Origin: Nocardia sp. NBC_01503
GTDB lineage: Bacteria > Actinomycetota > Actinomycetes > Mycobacteriales > Mycobacteriaceae
Direction of reading: 5' to 3'
NCBI RefSeq assembly: GCF_036327755.1
Contig: NZ_CP109596.1
Location: forward strand, 2,170,001 to 2,234,000
DNA: 64,000 nt
Both the position numbers and the translations under genes were made by a program. Each line of letters begins with the position of its first letter. Positions within the stretch are counted from its first letter, which is position 1. Of this stretch, positions 18,111 through 27,681 are shown one piece after another. The notes under the pieces were generated by a model. The model was not told where the DNA came from. It did not search any database and was given only the letters and a program-made list of their open reading frames with translations.

Positions 18111-18968
18111 ATGCGATTCGGAATCGTTCAATTCACCAGCGACCGCGGCATTCGGCCCGCCGTCGCCGCGAAAGCCGCTGAGGAACAGGGCTTTCAGTCG
18201 TTCTTCGTACCGGAGCACACCCATATCCCGATCAAGCGGGAGGCGGCGCATCCGGGTACCGGCACCGCTGAACTCCCCGATGACCGGTACACCCGGACAT
18301 TGGATCCGTGGGTGACGCTCGGGACCATCGCGGCGGTCACCACGAAGATCGAACTCTCCACCGCCGTGGCACTGCCGACCGAGAGTGATCCGATCACCCT
18401 GGCCAAGACGATCGCGACGCTGGACCATCTCTCCGGTGGACGGGTCACGCTGGGCGCTGGATTCGGCTGGAATACCGATGAACTCACCGATCACGGGGTG
18501 CCGGGCAACAAGCGGCGCACGGTGCTGCGCGAGTATGTCGAGGCCATGCGGGCCCTGTGGACACAGGAGGAGGCCAGCTACTCCGGTGACTTCGTCTCCT
18601 TCGGCCCGAGCTGGGCGTGGCCCAAGCCGGTGCAGGCACATGTGCCGCTGCTGATCGGCGCGGGCGGCACGGAGAAGACGTTCAAGTGGATCGCCCGGTC
18701 CGGTGACGGCTGGATCACCACACCCACCGAAACCGATGTGTCCGCCTCCACCGCGCTGCTGATGAAGTGCTGGGCAGAGGCCGGGCGCGAGGGCGCACCG
18801 CGCGTGGTGGCACTCGACTTCAAACCCGATGCGGACAAGTTGGCGCGCTGGGCCGAGGCCGGTGTCACCGATGTCCTCTACGGTATGCCGGACAAACCGG
18901 AGGCCGATGTGCTCGCCTACCTGGAGCGGTTGGCGGGCAAGTTGGAGCCGCTCGGCCTGGTCCGTTGA
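18111..18968 (+). CDS. LLM-class F420-dependent oxidoreductase (TIGR03619-like)
   Basis: A luciferase-like TIM-barrel protein of 285 aa. MRFGIVQFTSDRGI, TLDHLSGGRVTLGAGFGWN and the internal LLIGAGGTEKTFKWIA blocks are characteristic of the F420-using subgroup; F420 is a deazaflavin cofactor common in Nocardia and mycobacteria. The family reduces or oxidises diverse substrates, so the reaction is open. The ATG at 18111 is used: GAGAGGG lies upstream at about 10 bases, while an in-frame TTG at 18102 would overlap it. It is the last gene of the plus-strand operon starting at 13079. Confidence 0.85.
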   Translation: MRFGIVQFTSDRGIRPAVAAKAAEEQGFQSFFVPEHTHIPIKREAAHPGTGTAELPDDRYTRTLDPWVTLGTIAAVTTKIELSTAVALPTESDPITLAKTIATLDHLSGGRVTLGAGFGWNTDELTDHGVPGNKRRTVLREYVEAMRALWTQEEASYSGDFVSFGPSWAWPKPVQAHVPLLIGAGGTEKTFKWIARSGDGWITTPTETDVSASTALLMKCWAEAGREGAPRVVALDFKPDADKLARWAEAGVTDVLYGMPDKPEADVLAYLERLAGKLEPLGLVR

Positions 18969-19042
18969 TCGCGGATCCGTCCGACTTCTGAAATTAACAC
19001 TCCCCCAGTAGATTTCGCTGCGCCCCGACGAAAGGCCGAGAC

Positions 19043-20308
19043 GTGCGTATTGCCCTGCTGTCCTATCGCAGCAAAACCCACTGCGGAGGCCAAGGGGTGT
19101 ATGTCCGCTACCTCAGTCGTGGGCTGGCGGAGCTGGGACATGAGGTCGAGGTGTTCTCCGGACAGCCGTACCCGGAGCACCTCGATCCCCGGGTGCGGTT
19201 GACCGAGGTGCCGAGCCTGGACCTGTACCGGGACGAAGATCCCTTCCGGACACCGGGATTGCGTGAGATCCGGGACGGGATAGACCTGCTCGAGGTCGCC
19301 ACCATGTGGACCGCCGGATTCCCGGAGCCACGCACCTTCAGCCTGCGGGCGGCACGGGTCCTGCGCGAGCGCGCGGCGGAGTTCGATGTGGTGCACGACA
19401 ATCAATGCCTCGGCTACGGGCTGTTGGATATCGCCCGGCATCTGCCACTGGTGGCGACCATCCACCACCCGATCACCCGGGATCGGGAAGTGGATCTGGC
19501 GGCCGCGCCGTGGCGGCGGAAACCGTTCCTGCGCAGGTGGTATGGGTTTCTGGGAATGCAGGAGAAGGTGGCGCGGCAGCTTCCCGATCTGATCACGGTG
19601 TCGTCCTCCTCGGCCGCGGATATCGTCAGCGACTTCGGGGTGTCGGCCGAGCAGGTGCGCACGGTACCGCTGGGGGTGGACACCGAACTGTTCCGGCCGC
19701 GCGAAGAGCCGCGGGTGCGGGGGCGGATCGTCGCGGTGGCCAGTGCCGACAAGCCATTGAAAGGCATTTCACATCTACTCAATGCCGTCGCCCGGCTGCG
19801 GGTTACCCATGAGCTGGAATTGCGGCTGGTCGCCAAGTTGGAGTCGGAGGGCCCGACCGAGAAGCTGATCGCCGAACTCGGGCTCGCGGATATCGTGACA
19901 CCCGTCAGCGGGCTCGATGACGAAGCACTCGCGCGGTTGCTGGCCTCCGCCGAGATCGCCTGCATTCCCTCACTGTACGAAGGGTTTTCACTACCCGCGG
20001 TGGAGGCGATGGCCAGTGGTACGCCGCTGGTCGCCAGTCGCGCCGGGGCATTGCCCGAAGTCGTCGGCGACTGTGCCGAACTGGTCGAGCCGGGCAATGT
20101 GGATGAATTGACCCGGGTACTGGGCGCACTGCTGGACTCACCCGCCCGCCTACACGAGCTGGGTACGGCGGGCCGGACCCGCGCGCTCACCGTCTTCAGT
20201 TGGGAAGCCGTTGCCGCACAGACGGTTTCGGTGTACGAACGAGCTATGGCCCGGCACGGGTCCCGTCCGGTGATCACCCCCATCCGCCAGGAGGCGCACA
20301 CATGCTGA
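19043..20308 (+). CDS. Group 1/GT4-type glycosyltransferase
   Basis: A 421-aa GT-B glycosyltransferase. The N-terminal acceptor domain has MRIALLSYRSKTHCGGQGVY; the C-terminal nucleotide-sugar domain holds SLYEGFSLPAVEAMASGTPL with the EGFxLPxxE motif. It presumably transfers a hexose from a nucleotide sugar. The GTG start at 19043 follows GAAAGG by 9 bases. It overlaps the following methyltransferase gene by 7 bp, which in turn overlaps a toroid-fold gene. This three-gene order recurs in actinobacteria in my memory, usually with an unassigned product. No membrane helix is seen, so action is cytosolic or at the inner face of the membrane. Confidence 0.87.
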   Translation: MRIALLSYRSKTHCGGQGVYVRYLSRGLAELGHEVEVFSGQPYPEHLDPRVRLTEVPSLDLYRDEDPFRTPGLREIRDGIDLLEVATMWTAGFPEPRTFSLRAARVLRERAAEFDVVHDNQCLGYGLLDIARHLPLVATIHHPITRDREVDLAAAPWRRKPFLRRWYGFLGMQEKVARQLPDLITVSSSSAADIVSDFGVSAEQVRTVPLGVDTELFRPREEPRVRGRIVAVASADKPLKGISHLLNAVARLRVTHELELRLVAKLESEGPTEKLIAELGLADIVTPVSGLDDEALARLLASAEIACIPSLYEGFSLPAVEAMASGTPLVASRAGALPEVVGDCAELVEPGNVDELTRVLGALLDSPARLHELGTAGRTRALTVFSWEAVAAQTVSVYERAMARHGSRPVITPIRQEAHTC

Positions 20309-21033
20309 CCGTCGACTTCGACCGCCTGGGCATCGGCCCGGGCACCCGCGTCATCGATGTGGGGTGCGGGGCCGGACGGCATTCCTTCGAGGCGTACCGG
20401 CGCGGGGCCGATATCGTCGCCTTCGACCAGAACGGCAGCGATCTGGCCGATGTGGATGTCATGTTCAAGGCCATGGCCGATGCGGGCGAGGCACCCGAAT
20501 ACGCCAAGGCCGAGACGGTGCGCGGTGACGCCCTCGACTTGCCTTATGGGGACGGCGAATTCGATGTGGTGATCGCCTCGGAGATCCTCGAACACATTCC
20601 ACAGGACGAGGCTGCCATCGGGGAGCTGGTACGGGTGGTCAAACCCGGTGGAGCGCTGGCGATTACGGTGCCGCGCTGGCTGCCCGAGCGGATCTGCTGG
20701 GCACTGTCGGACGAGTACCACGCCAATGAGGGCGGGCATGTGCGGATCTATCGGGCCGACGAACTGCGCGACAAGGTCACCGCACGGGGTTTGAGATTTA
20801 TCCACAGGGCGCACGCACACGCGCTGCACTCACCGTACTGGTGGTTGAAGTGCGCGGTCGGGGTCGGCAATGACAAGCATCCGGCGGTAACCGCGTACCA
20901 CCGAATGCTGGTGTGGGACATGATGTCCGCACCGCAGTTGACCCGCACCACCGAGCGCTGGCTGGACCCGCTCATCGGCAAGAGCGTGGCGCTGTACTTC
21001 GCCAAACCGGCGGTCCGCAGTGCCCGCCGCTGA
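20302..21033 (+). CDS. Class I SAM-dependent methyltransferase
   Basis: A 243-aa Rossmann methyltransferase. Motif I is VIDVGCGAGRHSFEA, the acidic loop is VIAFDQN, and the post-motif II block is FDVVIASEILEHIP followed by VKPGGALAITVP. The C-terminal part (WWLKCAVGVGNDKHPAVTAYHRMLVWDM) is particular to the version paired with a glycosyltransferase. It would methylate a small molecule or a glycosylated lipid. ATG 20302 has GGAGG 8 bases upstream and overlaps the glycosyltransferase stop; the next gene overlaps its 3' end by 14 bp. The tight coupling predicts stoichiometric production of the three proteins. Confidence 0.86.
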   Translation: MLTVDFDRLGIGPGTRVIDVGCGAGRHSFEAYRRGADIVAFDQNGSDLADVDVMFKAMADAGEAPEYAKAETVRGDALDLPYGDGEFDVVIASEILEHIPQDEAAIGELVRVVKPGGALAITVPRWLPERICWALSDEYHANEGGHVRIYRADELRDKVTARGLRFIHRAHAHALHSPYWWLKCAVGVGNDKHPAVTAYHRMLVWDMMSAPQLTRTTERWLDPLIGKSVALYFAKPAVRSARR

Positions 21034-22102
21034 GCTACCCGCCGTGCCGGGTGTGCTGTCCGCACGGGACTGCCTGCGCACGGCCGAAACCATCGCGGCG
21101 GCACAGGAATCCGATGGGGCGCTACCCTGGTTCACCGGCGGGCATACCGACCCGTGGGATCACATCGAGAACGCCATGGCCTTGACCGTCGGCGGGCTGT
21201 GGGATCAGGCGCGCGATGCTTATCGGTGGTCCGCGAAGACCCAGCGGGATGACGGGTCCTGGGCCATGCAGTTCCGGGACGGTGTAGTCGAGAACGCGGA
21301 CAGTGACACCAACTTCTGCGCGTACATCGCGACGGGCGTCCTGCACTACCTCACCAGCACGGGGGATTCCGCTTTCGCACAGGAGATGTGGCCGACCGTC
21401 CGCGCCGCCATCGACTTCGTGCTCTCCCTGCAACAGGGCCGATTCGGGGAGATCCACTGGTCCCTCGGCCCCGGCGGATCCTCCGGCGAAGCGCTGCTCA
21501 CCGGCTGCTCCAGCATTTTCCACAGCCTGCGCTGCGCACTGGAGCTGGCGGAGCAGTTGGGTGACCCGCAACCGTCCTGGGAGGTCGCCGCACTCCGGCT
21601 CGGCCACGCGCTGCGCGATCATCCGGAGGCGTTCCTCGACAAGAGCCGCTACTCGATGGACTGGTACTACCCGATCCTCGGCGGCGCGATCCGGGGGCGG
21701 CGCGGGTACGACCAGATCACCGCGCGCTGGCCGGATTTCGTGATCCCCACCCTCGGCATCCGCTGCGTCTCCGACCAGCCCTGGGTCACCGGCGCGGAGA
21801 CCTGCGAACTGGTGCTCGCCCTCGATGCGCTGGGCGACCAACGCCGCGCTCGCCAGCTATTCATCAACATGCAGCATCTACGCGATCCGGACGGGTCCTA
21901 CTGGACTGGGCTCGTCTTCACCGATGGCAAACGGTGGCCTGAAGAGCGCACCACCTGGACGGCTGCTGCCATGCTCCTTGCCGCCGATGCGCTCAGCCGG
22001 GCTACGCCTGGTAACGGGATCTTTCGAGATCTGCTTCCCAGTCTCCGGATTACCGGTGGTCATTGTGAGTGTGCCGCAGGTATGTACCCGGGGCCTTCGT
22101 AG
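21020..22102 (+). CDS. Toroid-fold protein annotated in relatives as prenyltransferase/terpenoid cyclase-like
   Basis: A 360-aa alpha-alpha toroid protein with repeated QxDG(S)W-type elements (QESDGALPW, QRDDGSWAM, RDPDGSYWTG), as in prenyltransferase beta subunits and squalene/terpene cyclases. It lacks an obvious DxDD cyclase motif, so it may bind a polyprenyl or sugar-lipid rather than cyclise it. The GTG start at 21020 lies inside the methyltransferase 3' end. The last seven codons and the stop (GMYPGPS) are encoded by the left arm of the large palindrome beginning at 22082, so the C-terminus may have been altered by arrival of that repeat. It forms a unit with the glycosyltransferase and methyltransferase. 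Confidence 0.78.
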   Translation: MPAAELPAVPGVLSARDCLRTAETIAAAQESDGALPWFTGGHTDPWDHIENAMALTVGGLWDQARDAYRWSAKTQRDDGSWAMQFRDGVVENADSDTNFCAYIATGVLHYLTSTGDSAFAQEMWPTVRAAIDFVLSLQQGRFGEIHWSLGPGGSSGEALLTGCSSIFHSLRCALELAEQLGDPQPSWEVAALRLGHALRDHPEAFLDKSRYSMDWYYPILGGAIRGRRGYDQITARWPDFVIPTLGIRCVSDQPWVTGAETCELVLALDALGDQRRARQLFINMQHLRDPDGSYWTGLVFTDGKRWPEERTTWTAAAMLLAADALSRATPGNGIFRDLLPSLRITGGHCECAAGMYPGPS

Positions 22103-22707
22103 CAGACTTGGACGAATCATCCTCAGCCCCAGCGGGGTTCGGAAGAATGCCACGATTCTTCGGAGTGGTTACCTCGTCTGCCGTACCCCGCTTCGGCTCC
22201 CCCATTGGGAGCCGCACTCTCACCTCCCAGCCTGGCCGGCTGGCTGTGGGAACCTTCAGAACCACAACGACGAAAGACAAGAACAACAAGACACAAGACG
22301 CCAGGACGAGAAGAACCACCCACTCGAAGTAGACAATCCGAGCAAGGTGAGGCGTCTCGGGGTGCCCGTACCCCACTTCCGAGGTGACCGCACCACTGAC
22401 ACAGGGCTATCACACCCCGTGTACTGGTATCACACCCCGTACAAGGGGTGTGCGGGTTAGACAGGGGGTGTGATGGCTTCGGGGGTGGGGGTTTTGGGGG
22501 TTTTGGTCTTTGGGGTTTGTGTCTTTGCTCGAGATCGGGACCACGGCTACCCGGCCAGGCTGGGTCGTGAGTGTTCGCGCCTGAGGGGGGAGCGAAAGTC
22601 GGGTACGGCAGGCGAGGTTCCCACGCTGAAGAATCGTGGCATTCTTCCGAACTCGGCTGGAACGTGATGTCCCGTACGGTATTCGGCTACGAAGGCCCCG
22701 GGTACAT
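22082..22707. repeat. Large imperfect palindrome (about 626 bp) filling a convergent intergenic region
   Basis: Arms pair in the same order on both sides: 22082-22103 with 22686-22707 (22 bp, perfect), 22137-22161 with 22629-22653 (25 bp, perfect), and 22226-22239 with 22551-22564 (14 bp, perfect). Intervening bases are partly conserved. The 25-bp block itself contains a hairpin (GAAGAAT...ATTCTTC). Near the middle are two direct copies of TATCACACCCCGT at 22408 and 22428 (20-bp period), followed by two inverted, degenerate copies. No reading frame of note lies inside. It abuts a DUF222/HNH endonuclease gene and supplies the stop codon of the preceding gene. Confidence 0.9.
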
Positions 22708-22734
22708 CCCGGGTGCAGGGCAGAGCAATACCAC

Positions 22735-24267
22735 CTAGAACGGTGCGATATCCCCATAGCCGGGAACGGCTGGGGCATTCACCCGCTGGGGCTTCCGCCT
22801 CCGCTGCGATGGCGTGCAGTAGACATGAACCAGCTCAGTGAGTTCATTGACCGCACGACCGGGATTTATCAGTGGCTCGATAGGTTCCGGTTCCGGAACC
22901 CCGCCTGCGGTGACGACGGGTATCGGGATGCGAGGGAAAAGGAACTTCGCGCCCTCGGGTGAGGTGGTGATGGTTCCCCCGGTGGGCGAGCGCCATTCCA
23001 CGCGGCGATCCGAGTGGTGCACGACCTGCCAACCATTCGCTCCGTTGTCGGCGAGAGTCTTGAGCCGATGGTGTCGGCGACAACGACATCCGAGATTGGA
23101 TTCCGTTGTGCGACCCCCGTTTTCCGGATCCCGGTGATCAAACCGGTCCTGGTGGTCGAGATCGGTGGCCATCGCGGGCACTCCACAGCCCGGCGCACGA
23201 CACGCACCATCGAGCGCCCGCACCCGACCAGCCAGCCGAACGCCGGGGCGATACCGCTGCTCCGCCGCAACCTCCGGCTCGGCTGGAGCGGCGCTGGCAG
23301 CAGTTCCGGGAGCGGCATCTGCGGCACTACCGGAAGCGGCATCGTCGACAGCCACGGGTGCGGCCGCGGGAATGATGTCGAAGTTGGCGTACTGGGCGAT
23401 CTTGCGAGCCAGCTCGGGATCGATGGCACCGAAGGCAGCCAGCAGCGCCGGGTTGTCCTGGAGCCCGGCGAGCGTCTCCGCCGAGACACCCACCTGTACA
23501 AGGGCTTTCCGCGCGGGCGCGGGCTTCTCGTCACCCGCGCGCGGGCAGGTGTCCATACCGCACTGGCAGGCCAGACGACCACTGCCGTCGGCGAGCGCGA
23601 CAAGGGCGTCGGCGCGGCGCTGGTTGGTGGTGCGTGGATCCTTGGTACAGCACTGGGTATTCGCCATTTCACGCAGACGCTCGTAAAGGGTCTGCGCGCC
23701 GTGGGCGGGCAGCACGCCGTCGAGAATCGCGGTGCCGTCATCGGCGGCCTTCACGTTCACGTAGCGATCCGCCTCGGCGGCCTTGCGGCGCGTGGTCTGT
23801 CCAGCGGGGTCGAGCTCGAGCAGCCAGCGACGCAAAGTGCGCTTCACCCGGGAAGGTTCGGCATTCTCCGCGTAGACCGCGATACGCGGTTCCACCAGCG
23901 CCACAAGCTCATCCGAAGCATTGTTGAGCACTTCATGAATGGCACGAGCCCGCATGAGGTCGATGCGACCCGCGGCGAACGCATCCCGGGTATTCGGCAA
24001 CCGCGCCTCCAGCGACAACCCGAGCGCGATCACCCCATCCGCATGCCGCTGCGAAACCTTGAGCACCACACCGATTTCCGTAGCGGCATCTTCCCCCGCA
24101 TACACGGCGCGCACGCCAACCTCGAGCTGCTGCTCCCGCCGCAACCGATAAAGCCGAGTCATCAACGCAGCTTCCTCGGCCTGTTTGGCAGCAATCACCG
24201 AGTGCACCGCCGCGAGCCGCTCCACCAGCTGATAGCCGGTAAGCCCCTCAACAGCAGTTTCGCTCAT
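22735..24267 (-). CDS. DUF222/13E12-family HNH endonuclease
   Basis: A 510-aa protein with an N-terminal DUF222 (13E12 repeat) domain and a C-terminal HNH nuclease site: CRAPGCGVP...DLDHQDRFDHRDPENGG...LGCRCRRHHRLKT, which supplies the Cys pairs and the H-N-H residues. The family is multicopy and mobile in actinobacterial genomes; M. tuberculosis REP13E12 copies include a phage attachment site. Function in the cell is unsettled. It starts at ATG 24267. Its 3' end faces a large palindrome, and the gene separates the glycosyltransferase trio from another methyltransferase gene, which suggests insertion. A Pro/Ala-rich linker (about residues 305-330) joins the domains. Confidence 0.9.
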   Translation of the reverse strand: MSETAVEGLTGYQLVERLAAVHSVIAAKQAEEAALMTRLYRLRREQQLEVGVRAVYAGEDAATEIGVVLKVSQRHADGVIALGLSLEARLPNTRDAFAAGRIDLMRARAIHEVLNNASDELVALVEPRIAVYAENAEPSRVKRTLRRWLLELDPAGQTTRRKAAEADRYVNVKAADDGTAILDGVLPAHGAQTLYERLREMANTQCCTKDPRTTNQRRADALVALADGSGRLACQCGMDTCPRAGDEKPAPARKALVQVGVSAETLAGLQDNPALLAAFGAIDPELARKIAQYANFDIIPAAAPVAVDDAASGSAADAAPGTAASAAPAEPEVAAEQRYRPGVRLAGRVRALDGACRAPGCGVPAMATDLDHQDRFDHRDPENGGRTTESNLGCRCRRHHRLKTLADNGANGWQVVHHSDRRVEWRSPTGGTITTSPEGAKFLFPRIPIPVVTAGGVPEPEPIEPLINPGRAVNELTELVHVYCTPSQRRRKPQRVNAPAVPGYGDIAPF

Positions 24268-24354
24268 GCATTCGATTTTAGTCGCCGCACAAGCGACACG
24301 CGATCATAACCAACCGAACACGCCGCGTAAACTCCTGGCAATCAACAAGATTCG

Positions 24355-25690
<1,336 letters not shown>

Positions 25691-25740
25691 TATTCCGCGA
25701 CTGAGATCCCTTGCCGTGCAATCACTCCCGTAGTACCGTC

Positions 25741-25754
25741 CAGACAGGTGTCTG
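25741..25754. promoter_or_regulatory. TetR operator CAGACAGGTGTCTG before cyp51
   Basis: A perfect 6-bp inverted repeat (CAGACA/TGTCTG) around GG, 24 bases before the cyp51 start. It shares the GACA-N2-TGTC form with the sites at 25091 and 13048. It can act as a second control point between the TetR gene and cyp51. Confidence 0.6.
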
Positions 25755-25777
25755 CTCCAGTGCGGGAGGTATTTCCG

Positions 25778-27130
25778 ATGACCTTTGTCAAGCCACGGCA
25801 GGTCTCGGGCGGCGAGCACGAGCACGGCCACCTCGAGGAGTTCCGGACCGATCCCATCGCCCTCATGGCCCGGGTGCGCGCCGAATGCGGGGATATCGGA
25901 TCATTTCGACTGGCCTCACGGGATGTCATCCTGCTGTCCGGTGCGCAGGCCAACGAGTTCTTCTTCCGCGCCGGTGACGAGGACTTGGATCAGGCGGCCG
26001 CCTACCCGTTCATGAAGCCGATCTTCGGGGAGGGCGTGGTCTTCGACGCGCCACCGGAGCGCCGCAAGGAGATGCTGCACAACACGGCACTGCGCGGTGA
26101 TCAGATGCGCGGGCACGCCACCACCATCGCCCGTGAGGTGGATCGGATGCTGGCGTCCTGGGGCGACTCCGGCGAGATCGATCTGCTCGAATTCTTCGCC
26201 GAACTGACCATTTACACGTCCTCGGCCTGCCTGATCGGCACCAAGTTCCGAGAGGAGCTGGACGAGCGGTTCGCGCATCTCTATCACGAGCTGGAGCAGG
26301 GCACCGACGCCTACTGCTATGTGGATCCGAACGCGCCGATCGAAAGCTTCCGGCGCCGTGACGAGGCCCGGCATCAACTGGTGAAGTTGGTGCGCCACAT
26401 CATGGCGGGACGGCTCGCGAATCCGCCTGTGGGCAAAGAGGATCGGGATATGCTCGATGTCCTGGTATCGGTGCCGGACGAGAGCGGGCAGCCGCGGTTC
26501 TCGGCCAGCGAGATCACCGGGATCTTCATTTCGATGATGTTCGCGGGGCACCATACGACCTCGGGGACGGCGGCCTGGACGATTATCGAACTGCTGCGGA
26601 ATCCGGATGTGCTGGCAGCGGTCGTGGCTGAACTCGATGAGCTCTTCGCGGACGGCGCGGATGTGAGTTTCCATGCGCTGCGGCAGATTCCACGGTTGGA
26701 GGCGGTCCTCAAAGAGGTACTGCGCATGCATCCGCCGCTGATCATTCTGATGCGCGTGGCCCAGGACGAGTTCGAGGTCTGCGGCAATCGCATCGCACCC
26801 GGCGACCTGGTGGCGGCGACACCCGCTGTCTCCAACCGGATTCCGGAGGACTTCCCGAATCCCGACACCTTCGATCCGGGCCGCTATATCGACCCGAATC
26901 AGGAGGATCTGCTCAATCGCTGGACCTGGATCCCGTTCGGCGCCGGACGGCATCGCTGTGTCGGAGCCGCCTTCGCGCTCATGCAGCTGAAGGCGATCTT
27001 CTCGATTCTGTTGCGCGACTGGGAGTTCGAGCTCGCCCAGCCGTCCGACACCTACCGCAACGACCATTCGAAGATGGTCGTGCAGCTGGAACAGCCGTGT
27101 GCGGTGCGCTATCGCAGGCGCACCGCGTAA
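25778..27130 (+). CDS. cyp51: Sterol 14-alpha-demethylase, cytochrome P450 CYP51
   Basis: A 450-aa P450 that removes the 14-alpha-methyl group of sterols in three oxidations. Near-continuous similarity to M. tuberculosis CYP51 (Rv0764c) is visible: HLEEFRTDPI, QANEFFFRAGDEDLDQA, FGEGVVFDAPPERRKEML, FISMMFAGHHTTSGT (I-helix), ETLR-type KEVLRMHPPLI (ExxR) and the haem loop FGAGRHRCVGAAFA. The BC-loop region marking CYP51 substrate recognition is intact. ATG 25778 follows GGGAGGT. It lies apart from the ferredoxin and CYP123 genes that flank it in mycobacteria, next to its TetR gene instead. Whether the organism makes or degrades sterols with it cannot be said from sequence. Confidence 0.95.
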   Translation: MTFVKPRQVSGGEHEHGHLEEFRTDPIALMARVRAECGDIGSFRLASRDVILLSGAQANEFFFRAGDEDLDQAAAYPFMKPIFGEGVVFDAPPERRKEMLHNTALRGDQMRGHATTIAREVDRMLASWGDSGEIDLLEFFAELTIYTSSACLIGTKFREELDERFAHLYHELEQGTDAYCYVDPNAPIESFRRRDEARHQLVKLVRHIMAGRLANPPVGKEDRDMLDVLVSVPDESGQPRFSASEITGIFISMMFAGHHTTSGTAAWTIIELLRNPDVLAAVVAELDELFADGADVSFHALRQIPRLEAVLKEVLRMHPPLIILMRVAQDEFEVCGNRIAPGDLVAATPAVSNRIPEDFPNPDTFDPGRYIDPNQEDLLNRWTWIPFGAGRHRCVGAAFALMQLKAIFSILLRDWEFELAQPSDTYRNDHSKMVVQLEQPCAVRYRRRTA

Positions 27131-27135
27131 TCTGG

Positions 27136-27624
27136 CTAGAGCGCGCCTTCGATGGCCGCGATCACCGACGGGTCGGTCGGCTCGGTGCGGGGACGGATGC
27201 GGGCGAGCACGGTGCCGTCGCGGCCGAGCAGGAACTTCTCGAAGTTCCACTGCACGTCACCGGCGGTGCCGTCAGCGTCGGCGACCTGGGTCAGCTCACG
27301 GTAGAGCGGGTGCGCGCCGTCACCGTTCACCTCCAGCTTCTCCAGCAGCGGGAAGTCCACACCGTAGGTGGTGGAGCAGAATTCGGCGATCTCCTCGGAG
27401 CTGCCGGGCTCCTGGCCCATGAACTGATTGCAGGGTGCGCCGATCACGGTGAATCCGCGCGGGCCGTACGTCTGCTGGAGTTCCACCAGACCGGTGTACT
27501 GCGGGGTCAGGCCGCATTTGGAGGCGACATTGACCAGCAGGACCACCTGGTCGGCGGCCAGTTCGGCGAGCGTGGTGGGCTTATCGGCCAGGGTCTGCAG
27601 CGGAATATCGCGAAGTGAGGTCAC
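27136..27624 (-). CDS. Glutathione peroxidase-family (thioredoxin-type) peroxidase
   Basis: A 162-aa peroxidase. The catalytic Cys is in NVASKCGLTPQYTGL, followed by the second motif GAPCNQFMGQEP and WNFEKFLLG (catalytic Trp-Asn). Bacterial members of this type usually take electrons from thioredoxin rather than glutathione and detoxify lipid or hydrogen peroxides; actinobacteria use mycothiol. Start GTG 27624 is chosen because the upstream open frame would run through a palindrome. It is convergent with cyp51 (5 bp apart). A KstR-like half-palindrome at 27635 hints at co-regulation with the oxygenase genes, which produce peroxide when uncoupled. Confidence 0.88.
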   Translation of the reverse strand: MTSLRDIPLQTLADKPTTLAELAADQVVLLVNVASKCGLTPQYTGLVELQQTYGPRGFTVIGAPCNQFMGQEPGSSEEIAEFCSTTYGVDFPLLEKLEVNGDGAHPLYRELTQVADADGTAGDVQWNFEKFLLGRDGTVLARIRPRTEPTDPSVIAAIEGAL

Positions 27625-27634
27625 GTCCTCGAAT

Positions 27635-27648
27635 ATAGAACGGGTTCG
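27635..27648. promoter_or_regulatory. Weak KstR-type site (glutathione peroxidase)
   Basis: TAGAACGGGTTCGG carries the AAC-N2-GTT core but its right flank departs from the consensus. It lies 11-24 bases before the GTG start at 27624. Listed as tentative. Confidence 0.4.
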
Positions 27649-27681
27649 GCGAGGTCGCCGGACCACCCATATTCGAGCGCC

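Noticed and set aside
16545..18641. A 698-codon open frame on the minus strand over the flavoprotein gene
   Set aside because: It has no domain, is His/Arg/Gly-rich, and the plus-strand gene has clear FAD motifs.
22408..22480. Repeated 20-bp-period units as a CRISPR array
   Set aside because: Only two direct copies and two inverted copies exist; no cas gene or spacer-like diversity is present.
22735..24267. The HNH gene as part of a prophage
   Set aside because: No integrase, terminase, portal or capsid gene is near; DUF222/HNH genes occur alone in these genomes.
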